A program made the position numbers and the translations under genes. This document shows, one piece after another, positions 6,632 through 14,556 of a DNA stretch of 26,211 nucleotides (positions are counted from its first letter, which is position 1; the number at the start of each line of letters is the position of its first letter). The stretch lies in NCBI GenBank assembly GCA_003599475.1, contig QZKK01000241.1:1-26211 (forward strand), given 5' to 3'. This DNA comes from Desulfobacteraceae bacterium (GTDB lineage Bacteria > Desulfobacterota > Desulfobacteria > Desulfobacterales > SURF-15). The notes beneath the pieces are model-generated. The model was not told the DNA's origin. It saw only the letters and a program-made list of their open reading frames with translations, and ran no database searches.

Positions 6632-7864
6632 TCATCTTTTCATCCCGCCGGTCATATCGAATATCGGCAGCAGGATGGCAAGCACCATGAACAGCACCAC
6701 AAGGCCCATGATCAATATGATCAACGGTTCCATAATGGCGGTCAGCGACGCGACAGCAGACTCGATATCGTCTTCATAAACTTCGGCTGCTTTTGCCAGC
6801 ATCTCTTCCAGTTCTCCGCTCTGTTCACCGGCACGGACCAGTTGAACCACAAGCGATGGAAACCGGCCGGTCGCTTTCAGGGGGTTGGCGAAATCGGAAC
6901 CCTCGCCGACGGCCTGGATGGTTCGGTCAATCGCCGCTTCCATGGTCCGGTTGCCCATGGCCAGTTTGGCGATTTCAAGCGAATCCACCAGAGGAATACC
7001 GCTTTTCAACAGGATGGACAGCGTCCGGGTAAACCGGGCGATCACGGCCTTGTGATGCAGCTTCCCGAACAGAGGGAAACGAAGCCGGATCCGGTCGAAG
7101 ATCCTGCGGCCCGCTCTGGTCCGGGTCCAAAGCAATGCCCCCATCGTCACTGCAGCCGCTCCTGCAGCCAAGGCCCACCAGTATCCCTTGAGATAGTAGG
7201 TGATCAGGATCAGCACGCGGGTTGCAAGCGGGAGAGCCAATTCCATCCCCTGGAAAATCCCGACAACCTTGGGCATCACAAACGACATCAGAAAGACCAA
7301 AATGATGCTGCTGATCATGAAAAGGAACAGGGGATAGGCCATGGCGGCTTCGATTCTCTTTTTCAGCTTCATCCGTCTTTCCGAAAAATCGGCGAGACGT
7401 TTCAAGATGATGTCCAAGGCGCCGCCGGTTTCCCCGGCTTTGACCATGTTGACGTCGATCCGGCTGAAAATGGCAGGATGGTCGGCCATCGCCTGGTGCA
7501 AAGGGCTGCCTTCGACAACTTTTTCCCGGATCTGGGTAAAAATGCGCTTCAGCCGCTTATTATCGGTCTGCTCGATCAGTCCGTTGATGCATTCCAAAAG
7601 AGGGAGTCCGGATGAAACAAGTGTCGAGAGCTGCCGGAGGGCGGTTGTGACCTCGGCGGGATTGATCCGATTGAATCCGGGAAGCGGATCGAAGATCGCC
7701 CGGTTCCAAGTCGCTTTCGCCGCGGTTCTCACTTCTTTGATTTCCATCGGGTAAATCATGTCCCGGCTCAGCTTCAGCCTTGCGGCACTGGCCCCGTCGG
7801 CCGTAATGATCCCCCCGACTCTCCGTCCCTTGCTGTTTAGGGCTTTGTATTCGAAGACAGGCAT
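6632..7864 (-). CDS. gspF: T2SS inner-membrane platform protein GspF
   Basis: 410 residues, typical of GspF. It opens with the family's MPVFEYKALNSKGRRVGG. Two homologous helical domains follow: the first (about residues 70-195) contains LSTLVSSGLPLLE and VKAGETGGAL, and the second (about 275-395) contains LSILLKSGIPLVDSLE and VRAGEQSGELEEML. Membrane helices are predicted near 176-200, 226-246 and 378-402. GspF is the polytopic platform that couples the GspE ATPase to pseudopilus assembly. The start at 7864 is fixed by the conserved N-terminus. No ribosome binding site is visible because a heptad tract abuts the start codon. Confidence 0.95.
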   Translation of the reverse strand: MPVFEYKALNSKGRRVGGIITADGASAARLKLSRDMIYPMEIKEVRTAAKATWNRAIFDPLPGFNRINPAEVTTALRQLSTLVSSGLPLLECINGLIEQTDNKRLKRIFTQIREKVVEGSPLHQAMADHPAIFSRIDVNMVKAGETGGALDIILKRLADFSERRMKLKKRIEAAMAYPLFLFMISSIILVFLMSFVMPKVVGIFQGMELALPLATRVLILITYYLKGYWWALAAGAAAVTMGALLWTRTRAGRRIFDRIRLRFPLFGKLHHKAVIARFTRTLSILLKSGIPLVDSLEIAKLAMGNRTMEAAIDRTIQAVGEGSDFANPLKATGRFPSLVVQLVRAGEQSGELEEMLAKAAEVYEDDIESAVASLTAIMEPLIILIMGLVVLFMVLAILLPIFDMTGGMKR

Positions 7865-7865
7865 T

Positions 7866-8052
7866 GGAATTTTAGATTTTCGATTTTAGATTTCAGATTT
7901 GGATTCTTGATAAGGTTGAGCAGTTGAGTGGTCGAATCGTTGAGTGGTTTTGTTTAAGGCGAATCTTCTCAGCTTCTGATCTTCTTTCACTCTATCCCTC
8001 TTTCCTTCTCTCCCTCGCTGCTCCACGCTCCTTGCTCCGTACTCCATGCTTC
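7866..8052. repeat. Heptad tracts filling the gspE/gspF junction
   Basis: Three word families follow each other at period 7. At about 7868-7905 the words are of type ttttaga/ttttcga, at about 7912-7950 of type gttgagc/agttgag, and at about 8018-8052 of type gctccac/gctcctt. Nearly the whole 190-bp spacer is repeat, and no other element is visible in it. Confidence 0.75.
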
Positions 8053-8054
8053 TT

Positions 8055-9707
8055 TCACTCTTGCGTAACCCGCATCACTTCGCTCAGTGTGGTGATCCCC
8101 CGTCTGACCTTCGAAATTCCATCCTGAAAAAGCGTGGTCATCCCTTTCGCTACCGCGGCGTTCCGAATGGTGACCGAATCGGCCCCCCCGGTCAGGAGGT
8201 GTCTGATCTCGTCATTTACTTCGAGCAGCTCGAAAATTCCGCTTCTGCCCCTGTATCCGCTTTTCCCGCATTGATCGCACCCCCTGCCTCTCCATAAGAG
8301 CTGATCTTCTGGAAGATTCAACTCCTTGAGTGTGGATCGATCCGGCTTGAAGGGCTCCTTGCACTCGGGGCAGATTTTCCTCACCAGTCTTTGAGCGAGC
8401 ACGGCCAGAAGAGAGGAGGCGATCAAAAACGGCTCCACCCCCATATCGACCAACCGGGTCAGCGCTCCGGCCGCATCGTTGGTGTGAAGTGTGCTGAAGA
8501 CCAGATGCCCGGTCAGTGAGGCCTGAACAGCGATTTCAACGGTTTCGATATCGCGGATCTCCCCAACCATAATGATGTCCGGATCGTGGCGCAGGACCGA
8601 TCGCAGACCCCTTGAAAATGTAAGTTCCGTCTTCGGATTTACCTGTATCTGCCCGACTCCCTTCAACTCGTATTCGATAGGATCTTCGATGGTAATTACG
8701 TTCTTTTCCTGTGAGTTGATCCGGCTGAGAGCGGCATAGAGGGTTGTCGTCTTTCCGCTTCCTGTCGGCCCCGTGACCAGAAGGATTCCGCTGTTTTTAT
8801 TGATCTGTTTCTCGAATAGATTGAGCTTTTCGAGCGTCATACCCATTTCACCGAGCCCGACCAAAGAGACCGATTTATCCAAGAGACGCATGACTATCCG
8901 CTCGCCGAAGGCCATCGGGATGATCGAGACCCGGATATCCACGGTCTTGCTGCCCACCTTGATTTTCATTCGCCCGTCTTGAGGCACCCTCTTCTCGGCA
9001 ATATCCAGAGACGCCATCACTTTGATTCTTGAAACCATGTGAGCATGCAGCTTCTTGGGAAGTGAAAAGATCTCATACAGAATGCCGTCGATTCGAAACC
9101 TTACCTTTACCTGTTTTTCGTAAGGTTCGATATGAATGTCGCTCGCTTCCCGCCTCAGCGCCTGTGTCAGTGCGACATTCACCAACCGTATGACCGGGGC
9201 TTCATGGGTGGTATCGAGGAGGTCTTCCATCTCATCGAGCTCGCTGAAGAGGCTGCCGTCGATATCATCGGCTTCGATATCCTGAACCACCCTTTCCGCC
9301 TCATCACTTGACTGATCGAAGAGCAGGTTAATGGCGGAATGGATCTCCTCCTGACTGCTGAAGACCAGACTGATCTTGCCGCATTTTGCAAGCGCGGCCA
9401 ACTCATCGGCGGCCTGGACTCCTGCCGGGTCGCAGATCCCCACCGTCAGAACGCCCGAATCGGCGCGGAGAGGGACGATTCCCATGCGTTTATAGTATTG
9501 AATGGGAATATGAAAGGTTTCCTTTATTACGAGATCCTGAAGGATATCTTTTTTAAACGGGATTCCGAGATAACTCGCGGTGGCTTCAATTCCCCTTTCA
9601 CTCATTTCATTTTTCGGAAAAGCTGCAGCGTCTTTGGGCGACAGCCCCGGCGACCCGGCTGGAGATCCCTCTTCAAAATACTCTTCTTTTCTCTTCTTCA
9701 AGTTCAT
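8055..9707 (-). CDS. gspE: T2SS assembly ATPase GspE
   Basis: 550 residues, the usual range of GspE/PilB ATPases. An N-terminal GspE/PilB domain (about 35-135) is followed by the ATPase core. Visible motifs are Walker A GPTGSGKT (313-320), the Asp box IEDPIEYEL (340-348), Walker B-like DIIMVGEIRD (377-386) and the His box GHLVFSTLHTND (400-411). The four-Cys zinc motif of GspE lies at C446, C449, C477 and C480 (CPEC, CDQC). It hydrolyses ATP in the cytoplasm to drive pseudopilus extension. An AGAGGG site lies about 9 bases before ATG 9707. Gene order with gspD upstream and gspF downstream is canonical. Confidence 0.96.
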   Translation of the reverse strand: MNLKKRKEEYFEEGSPAGSPGLSPKDAAAFPKNEMSERGIEATASYLGIPFKKDILQDLVIKETFHIPIQYYKRMGIVPLRADSGVLTVGICDPAGVQAADELAALAKCGKISLVFSSQEEIHSAINLLFDQSSDEAERVVQDIEADDIDGSLFSELDEMEDLLDTTHEAPVIRLVNVALTQALRREASDIHIEPYEKQVKVRFRIDGILYEIFSLPKKLHAHMVSRIKVMASLDIAEKRVPQDGRMKIKVGSKTVDIRVSIIPMAFGERIVMRLLDKSVSLVGLGEMGMTLEKLNLFEKQINKNSGILLVTGPTGSGKTTTLYAALSRINSQEKNVITIEDPIEYELKGVGQIQVNPKTELTFSRGLRSVLRHDPDIIMVGEIRDIETVEIAVQASLTGHLVFSTLHTNDAAGALTRLVDMGVEPFLIASSLLAVLAQRLVRKICPECKEPFKPDRSTLKELNLPEDQLLWRGRGCDQCGKSGYRGRSGIFELLEVNDEIRHLLTGGADSVTIRNAAVAKGMTTLFQDGISKVRRGITTLSEVMRVTQE

Positions 9708-9734
9708 TTTCTCTGCCCTCTGATCTTCTCGACT

Positions 9735-9795
9735 TTCTCGCTATTCGCCCTCCGATTTCTGTTTTTGACTTCTGACTTCTGATCTCTGACTTCTT
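9735..9795. repeat. Heptad tract at the gspD/gspE junction
   Basis: Period-7 words cttctga, tctctga and relatives run up to the gspD stop codon. The same words recur at about 13840-13870. Confidence 0.7.
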
Positions 9796-9796
9796 T

Positions 9797-11884
9797 TTAT
9801 TCGAACGCCTTCCTTCGCAGCTCTTCGGGCTGCCTCTTCTCAGTCGCCTTATTGACTTCTTTATCGATTTCCGATTTTTTCTTATCGTAGAGGGCCTTTG
9901 CCTCCATGGTGTTTTCGACGATATGGGGGGAAAGAAAAACCATTAAATTCGTCTTTTCATCGCGATCGGAGACGTTCTTGAAAAGCCACCCGACCCCCGG
10001 TGCTCCGCCCAGGCACGGAGTCTGTGTTTTGCTTCGATCGATGCGGTCCTGCATGAGTCCGCCGATTACCGCCGTTTCTCCGTCTTTGACTGCAATGGCC
10101 GTTTTCGCGGTCCTGAACGTGGTGGTCGGAGCCAGCACCGTCCCGCCCAGGGCCGTGCTGTTGACTACCGATTTCACACTCTCTTCCACCAACAGCCGGA
10201 CGTAGCGGTTGTCGTTTATGGTCGGGGTTACACGAAGCGTTACTCCGACATCCCTGTATTCGAAGGTCTGGATGGGACGATCCCCCACCTGGGACTCCTG
10301 GACTACGGTGGTGACGAAAGGAATGTTCTGTCCCACCTCGATCATGGCCTCCTGATTGTCCAAGGTCAAAATCTGAGGCGTCGAAAGAATATTGAAATCG
10401 CTGTCCGACCGCACGGCGCTGATGAAGGCACCGAAAGAGGGAAATGCCACATCTCCCAGCGTAATGGCATTTCCCACCACCCCCACCAGGAGTCCTCCCG
10501 GCACCGCACCCGCTGCCAAAGCGTCTACGGCCGCTGCCCCTGCGGATCCGGCAATTGCTACACCGCCGTCTGCCCCCGCCTCAAGACCTCCGTTGAACTG
10601 TTCCGCCAGTCGCCATTCTACGCCGAGGTCGAGCGACTTTGAGGCCGATACCTCCGTGATCAACGCCTCCACATAGACCATGGTTCGGACCACATCCAGC
10701 TCTTTGATGATCCCTTCCAGAATTTCGTATTCATCCGGTTGGGCGATGATCACCAGAGTGTTGGTCGCTTTGTCCGCAAAGATCTGGACGTCCTTTGAAA
10801 TCACCGGCGCTTTCGCCTGCCCTTCTTTTACTTCCCCTCCTTTTCCCGGAATTTCGTTCAACACTCTGGCGACATCCTCGGCCACCGCATTCTGAAGAGA
10901 ATAGATATGAATGTTTCCCCGTTTTTTGATCATTTCGCGGTCCAGCCTGTTCAGCATCTCCTCGATATCGGCTGCATCCTGAAGGGGGGCGAGCACGATC
11001 AAGGTGTTAGTCCGCTCGTCCGGAATGATTTTCACCGACTCCTTTGCCACCCTGGACCCCTTTCGGGGCTGGAAGAGCTGGCTGATCTTGGAGGCCAGCT
11101 TCTCCGCACTGGCGTATTTCAATTCAAAGATGCTGATCTGTTCTTTGGCTCCGGGGATATCCAGCTCGCGGATGATGCGCAAGAGTCGCTCGATATTGGG
11201 TAGATTGTCGATGATGATCAGCGTATTGGTTTCGGGATAAGGCATCAGAAGCCCTGTTTTGGGGACAAGCGGGGTAAGGAATTTTGTAAAATCCGCGGCA
11301 TCTCCATGCTTCAAAGGGACAAGTTGTGTTACAAGCTTGTCCTCGGCAGACTGAGTCTGCATCCCGGACAGAGTCTCCACCGCTTTCGCCCGCGCGTCCA
11401 CCGCCTGCACGATCTTTACGACTCTACCCGAATGAACCGAGGCGAGGCCGTAGACCTCCAGAACCGAAAGAAAAACCTTGTAAGCTTCGGCAACTGTGAC
11501 CTCTTCGGGTGCGATGATCGTGATCTGGCCCTTTATATTCGGATCCAGTATGAAGTTTTTCCCGGTCAGATCGCTCATGAATTTTACAAGCGTCTGAATG
11601 TCCACGTCCTTAAAATTCATCGTGATCTTTTCGTTCTCGGAAATTTTCCGCTGTGAAATCGACTGCTCAGAGGCTGCTTCATTCGGCAGCGATTCGGCAG
11701 TCTCTGCCTGCTTTGCTTCCCGCCTCCTGCGAAGCTCCTCCACACGGCGAGACATCTCCGCCTGTCGATCCGAAAGGCTTTTGGCGCCCTCCGCGCGGCT
11801 GTGTGCAGGTAAAATAAACACAGGTAATAAAATCAGCGTTAACACAATGTGCAATTTGAGAATGCACAACCGGGGTCGTTTCAC
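9797..11884 (-). CDS. gspD: T2SS outer-membrane secretin GspD
   Basis: About 695 residues. A basic start (KRPR) and hydrophobic core (IVLTLILLPVFILP) ending in AHSRA form a signal peptide. A short charged coiled coil (about 38-60) precedes the N0 domain (about 86-160). The repeated N1, N2 and N3 domains follow at about 185-240, 250-316 and 325-398, each with the TNTLI/V pattern. The secretin core (about 400-655) has VGQNIPFVTT, FEYRDVGVTLRVTPTI, VIGGLMQD and the closing NLMVFLSPHIV. A Gly/Ala-rich insert lies at about 431-475. It forms the outer-membrane pore. GTG 11884 is chosen because AAAGGTGA lies just upstream; GTG 11893 and TTG 11920 are also in frame. Confidence 0.95.
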   Translation of the reverse strand: MKRPRLCILKLHIVLTLILLPVFILPAHSRAEGAKSLSDRQAEMSRRVEELRRRREAKQAETAESLPNEAASEQSISQRKISENEKITMNFKDVDIQTLVKFMSDLTGKNFILDPNIKGQITIIAPEEVTVAEAYKVFLSVLEVYGLASVHSGRVVKIVQAVDARAKAVETLSGMQTQSAEDKLVTQLVPLKHGDAADFTKFLTPLVPKTGLLMPYPETNTLIIIDNLPNIERLLRIIRELDIPGAKEQISIFELKYASAEKLASKISQLFQPRKGSRVAKESVKIIPDERTNTLIVLAPLQDAADIEEMLNRLDREMIKKRGNIHIYSLQNAVAEDVARVLNEIPGKGGEVKEGQAKAPVISKDVQIFADKATNTLVIIAQPDEYEILEGIIKELDVVRTMVYVEALITEVSASKSLDLGVEWRLAEQFNGGLEAGADGGVAIAGSAGAAAVDALAAGAVPGGLLVGVVGNAITLGDVAFPSFGAFISAVRSDSDFNILSTPQILTLDNQEAMIEVGQNIPFVTTVVQESQVGDRPIQTFEYRDVGVTLRVTPTINDNRYVRLLVEESVKSVVNSTALGGTVLAPTTTFRTAKTAIAVKDGETAVIGGLMQDRIDRSKTQTPCLGGAPGVGWLFKNVSDRDEKTNLMVFLSPHIVENTMEAKALYDKKKSEIDKEVNKATEKRQPEELRRKAFE

Positions 11885-11938
11885 TTTTTTCACCTTTGCT
11901 GGACTTGGGGATCGCCCCAATTGGAGTGCTGGAATACT

Positions 11939-11966
11939 TACGGGTTGCGAGTTACGGGTTGTCCCG
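11939..11966. repeat. Heptad tract upstream of gspD
   Basis: Four 7-bp units of the type tacgggt, tgcgagt lie in the 222-bp gap between gspC and gspD. They are closely similar to the tract at 2501-2528 and in the same plus-strand orientation, although the neighbouring genes there point the other way. Confidence 0.6.
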
Positions 11967-12106
11967 CCGAAGCGTGATTGAGGGTTAAAAGCGGAATAAT
12001 CTGGGTTCCGGATCTTGGCCTTTTGGAATTCCGCCTTCTATAGAAACCCTTAACCTCTGTTACTTTTGGAGTGTTTGATTCGTCATTTCCGAGAATCGAA
12101 AAGGAT

Positions 12107-12721
12107 CTACCGCCCGGGGAGCCGGTTTATCCGGGTATTCGGTGCCGCCGGCGGACGGGCGACAGGGCGGTTAGAAGGAGGCACTGGAGGGATGTTCCCT
12201 TTCACTTCTTCTTTTTTATCCCCTTTTTCAGGGAATAGAATCAAAGCCTCCTTCCGGTTGTTTACTTCCAGGATCACCCGATCGGAGAGAATATCGGCGA
12301 TTCTTGCATTCTGCACATTCTCGTTGCGCGCATAAATCTGTTCCTGGTTTGTGCGGCCGTCGGCAATCACCGCAAAGGACGTCTCATCTCCCAGCATCGT
12401 ACCCTTGAGCCGAAGGTTAAGCTGGGTGGGTATGATCTCTTCTTTCTCCTTCGGCGCAGGGACCGGCAAAGATTTCGGGACGGCTCCCGCGGTTTCGAAA
12501 ATATCTCCTTGGATGATCTTTTGATAAGCGGCGATGTTCATCATCTTCCCGGCAGAGCGCTCAGCCGGACTGCTCTTGACCGATTCTTCAGGCCCCGGAG
12601 ATCCGGCTGAATGCTCTTCCGAGTTCCATCCCAGGAAAATCGTTGCGGCCATCCATACGATCAGTCCGGTCAAGAGAGCGTTGACGCCTAATAGGCTTTT
12701 TCTGAGATGACGGATATTCAC
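12107..12721 (-). CDS. gspC: T2SS inner-membrane coupling protein GspC
   Basis: 204 residues from GTG 12721, with AAGGAG six bases before it. A short cytoplasmic basic start is followed by one membrane helix (about 11-31). The homology-region domain (about 90-165) has the family pattern LRLKGTMLGDETSFAVI and IADILSDRVILEVNN. A Pro-rich tail (about 176-204) replaces the C-terminal PDZ domain of the longer GspC proteins. GspC binds the N0 domain of GspD and links it to the inner-membrane platform. It is the first gene of the C-to-K cluster, 42 bp after the DsbA-like gene, so the two are probably co-transcribed. Confidence 0.85.
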   Translation of the reverse strand: MNIRHLRKSLLGVNALLTGLIVWMAATIFLGWNSEEHSAGSPGPEESVKSSPAERSAGKMMNIAAYQKIIQGDIFETAGAVPKSLPVPAPKEKEEIIPTQLNLRLKGTMLGDETSFAVIADGRTNQEQIYARNENVQNARIADILSDRVILEVNNRKEALILFPEKGDKKEEVKGNIPPVPPSNRPVARPPAAPNTRINRLPGR

Positions 12722-12763
12722 GTTTCACTCCTTGACCCCGGCACGCGGGGTCTCCTTCCCCTT

Positions 12764-13636
12764 TCACTCCCCTTCCTGCCGGGATGTCTTTTTTGCCTTG
12801 TCGAGCTCCTTTTCAACCGAATCCGACAACCCTTTCAGGCTTCGGTCCGCCTGGAAGCGCCCGTTGATATAAACGGCAGGAACCCCCCGAACTCCGATTT
12901 TGGCACCGTCTTCGATATCTTTCTGAATCTTGGACATGATCTGCGGGTCCAGGACGTCTTTTCTAAAGGCTTCGATGTCCAGACCAACTTCGGCTGCGAT
13001 CTCCTGTATCCGCAGGTTGTTCAGCCGATTGTAATCCTTGTATAAGAGGTCGTGGAAAGGCCAGAACTTCCCCTGGCGATCTGCCGCAAGCGCCGCAGCG
13101 GCCGCAGATACAGCGGACCGGTGGCTTTTCAGGGGGTAATTTTTATAAACCAGTTTGACCTTTCCATGATGTTTTTCGAAAACCTCATGGAGAACCGGCG
13201 CCAGCTTGGCGCAGTGGGGGCACTCGAATTCACTGAAGACGGTAATCTCGACAGGAGCATCACAGGATCCAAGATACGGGGATCCTTCCGTGTCGATCTT
13301 TCGGATAAATGAAAGGGTGACCACCTCGATGCGATTCTCCTTACGATTGGTGAGCAGAATCGATTCGTCGGTGGGCCCCACATTGATGCAGTCGAAAGAT
13401 CCTCCCAAGCCGATGCTCCCCTCAAGATCACCGTTGCCGGAATAAATGAGAAGCTTTCCCCCTTCGGCCAGGACGAAAATCCATCGCCCGCTGTTGGCAA
13501 CCGCCACGTCCACGGGGGGAGCCGCAAGCTCCAACTGCTTTTTTCCACCGATTTCCACACCCGCCCGCGCCGGCTGGAAAATACCCATGGCAAATAAACC
13601 CAAAATCATACAAATCACACTCCGCATCGTCTTCAC
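12764..13636 (-). CDS. Periplasmic DsbA-like thiol oxidoreductase with N-terminal propeller-like segment
   Basis: About 290 residues from GTG 13636, chosen because GGGGAGG lies six bases upstream; a TTG at 13651 is also in frame. The N-terminus is a signal peptide (about 1-25). Residues 38-110 show beta-propeller-type strands (VDVAVANSGRWIFVLAEGG, ESILLTNRKENRIEVV). A DsbA/Thioredoxin_4 domain follows, with active site C139-P-H-C142 and cis-proline motif VPAVYING (P253). The family forms or isomerises disulfides in exported proteins. The position directly before gspC suggests it folds T2SS substrates or components, or serves the copper genes upstream. Both ideas are inference. The propeller-like segment is too short for a whole propeller. 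Confidence 0.82.
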   Translation of the reverse strand: MKTMRSVICMILGLFAMGIFQPARAGVEIGGKKQLELAAPPVDVAVANSGRWIFVLAEGGKLLIYSGNGDLEGSIGLGGSFDCINVGPTDESILLTNRKENRIEVVTLSFIRKIDTEGSPYLGSCDAPVEITVFSEFECPHCAKLAPVLHEVFEKHHGKVKLVYKNYPLKSHRSAVSAAAAALAADRQGKFWPFHDLLYKDYNRLNNLRIQEIAAEVGLDIEAFRKDVLDPQIMSKIQKDIEDGAKIGVRGVPAVYINGRFQADRSLKGLSDSVEKELDKAKKTSRQEGE

Positions 13637-13654
13637 GAGAAACCTCCCCAAACC

Positions 13655-13730
13655 ATTTTAGATTTTAGAATTGAGATTTTAGATTTAAACCGCTCATGGA
13701 ATTTTTGATTTTTGATTAAGTCGCCGCATT
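13655..13730. repeat. Heptad tract upstream of the DsbA-like gene
   Basis: Words ttttaga and attgaga, then atttttg, repeat at period 7 immediately before the gene. The same words occur at 7868-7905. Confidence 0.7.
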
Positions 13731-13741
13731 CCGCTTACCTT

Positions 13742-14542
13742 CTACTGCCAGGGTTTACCTTCCTCTGACATGCCCCTCCGCCCCATGCTCTTTGCTCTTT
13801 GCCCTAAACCCTTCTCAACTTCTTGCTCTTCGCCATCCGCCTTCTGCCTTCTGACTTCCGACTTCCGATTTCCTCCCCTCTTTCCCTCTTCCCCTCTTTC
13901 CTTCTGTTCTATGCTTTCCGACTTCAGGGTTCCAATTTCCGGCTGCTGCCCGCCAATGGTCCTCAAGCAGAGTTTCATGCCCAACTCATAAAGCACATCC
14001 ACATTCCGTATGATCTGTTCCGTATAACCACTGGCTTTAAGGTAGCCCTCCGGGCAATCTTTTTCACATTGCTCTATCCGGTCGAGGAATGATTTGGAAG
14101 ACCTTCCGGTGCTGCAACCGTCCCCGGCGATCGAGAAATATCTGGCATTTCTGAAAGCCTCCTGAATCCCGATCAGGTAGGACTCGCAGCGGTTCTTCTG
14201 ATCCGTGCTCGACCACTGAATCTGTTTGGGCTTTGGGTGAGATATTTTTTTGCCCTTCTCGTCCTTCATTTTGATGATCCATGGTCGATCCAGCACAGGT
14301 TCCGGTCTTGCCCCCGCAATGTTTTCCACATCATTCTCACCCCTTCGCGCATCTGCCACAGGGAGTCTCCCATTCTCGATCGTAAGGGGATTCTGAATCT
14401 CGGGTTCTTCCGATCGTTCGGATGTCAATGAATTGCCGCGGCCGGAAGCTCCCATTTCATCGTCATCAGATGTTTCTGCCATACCGATTGAGGGAAAGAA
14501 AAGGCAGGCGATCAGCAGACCGACAAATATCACACGAATCAT
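13742..14542 (-). CDS. Small secreted Cys-containing protein of unknown function
   Basis: About 266 residues. A signal peptide (MIRVIFVGLLIACLFF, ending near MAE) is clear. The middle part has five cysteines in about 75 residues (contexts NRCES, GDGCST, EQCEKDCPEG, MKLC), compatible with disulfides. The last about 65 residues are Lys/Glu/Arg/Gly-rich and encoded by heptad tracts, so the ancestral protein was probably shorter. AAGGGAG precedes both GTG 14545 and ATG 14542. ATG 14560 overlaps the cusA stop as ATGA, so translational coupling to cusA is also plausible. It lies between cusA and the DsbA-like gene, which could act on its cysteines. No family is recognised. Confidence 0.65.
   Translation of the reverse strand: MIRVIFVGLLIACLFFPSIGMAETSDDDEMGASGRGNSLTSERSEEPEIQNPLTIENGRLPVADARRGENDVENIAGARPEPVLDRPWIIKMKDEKGKKISHPKPKQIQWSSTDQKNRCESYLIGIQEAFRNARYFSIAGDGCSTGRSSKSFLDRIEQCEKDCPEGYLKASGYTEQIIRNVDVLYELGMKLCLRTIGGQQPEIGTLKSESIEQKERGEEGKRGGNRKSEVRRQKADGEEQEVEKGLGQRAKSMGRRGMSEEGKPWQ
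13785..13935. repeat. Heptad tracts inside the 3' end of the secreted-protein gene
   Basis: Period-7 words atgctct, ttgctct (13789 onward), then cttctga and cttccga (about 13845-13870), then pyrimidine runs to about 13915. They encode the low-complexity C-terminal tail of the protein. Confidence 0.7.
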
Positions 14543-14556
14543 CACGGGTTCTCCCT

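Noticed and set aside
6842..7615. 257-codon plus-strand frame antisense to gspF
   Set aside because: gspF is certain from its motifs; the antisense frame has no start signal or domain.
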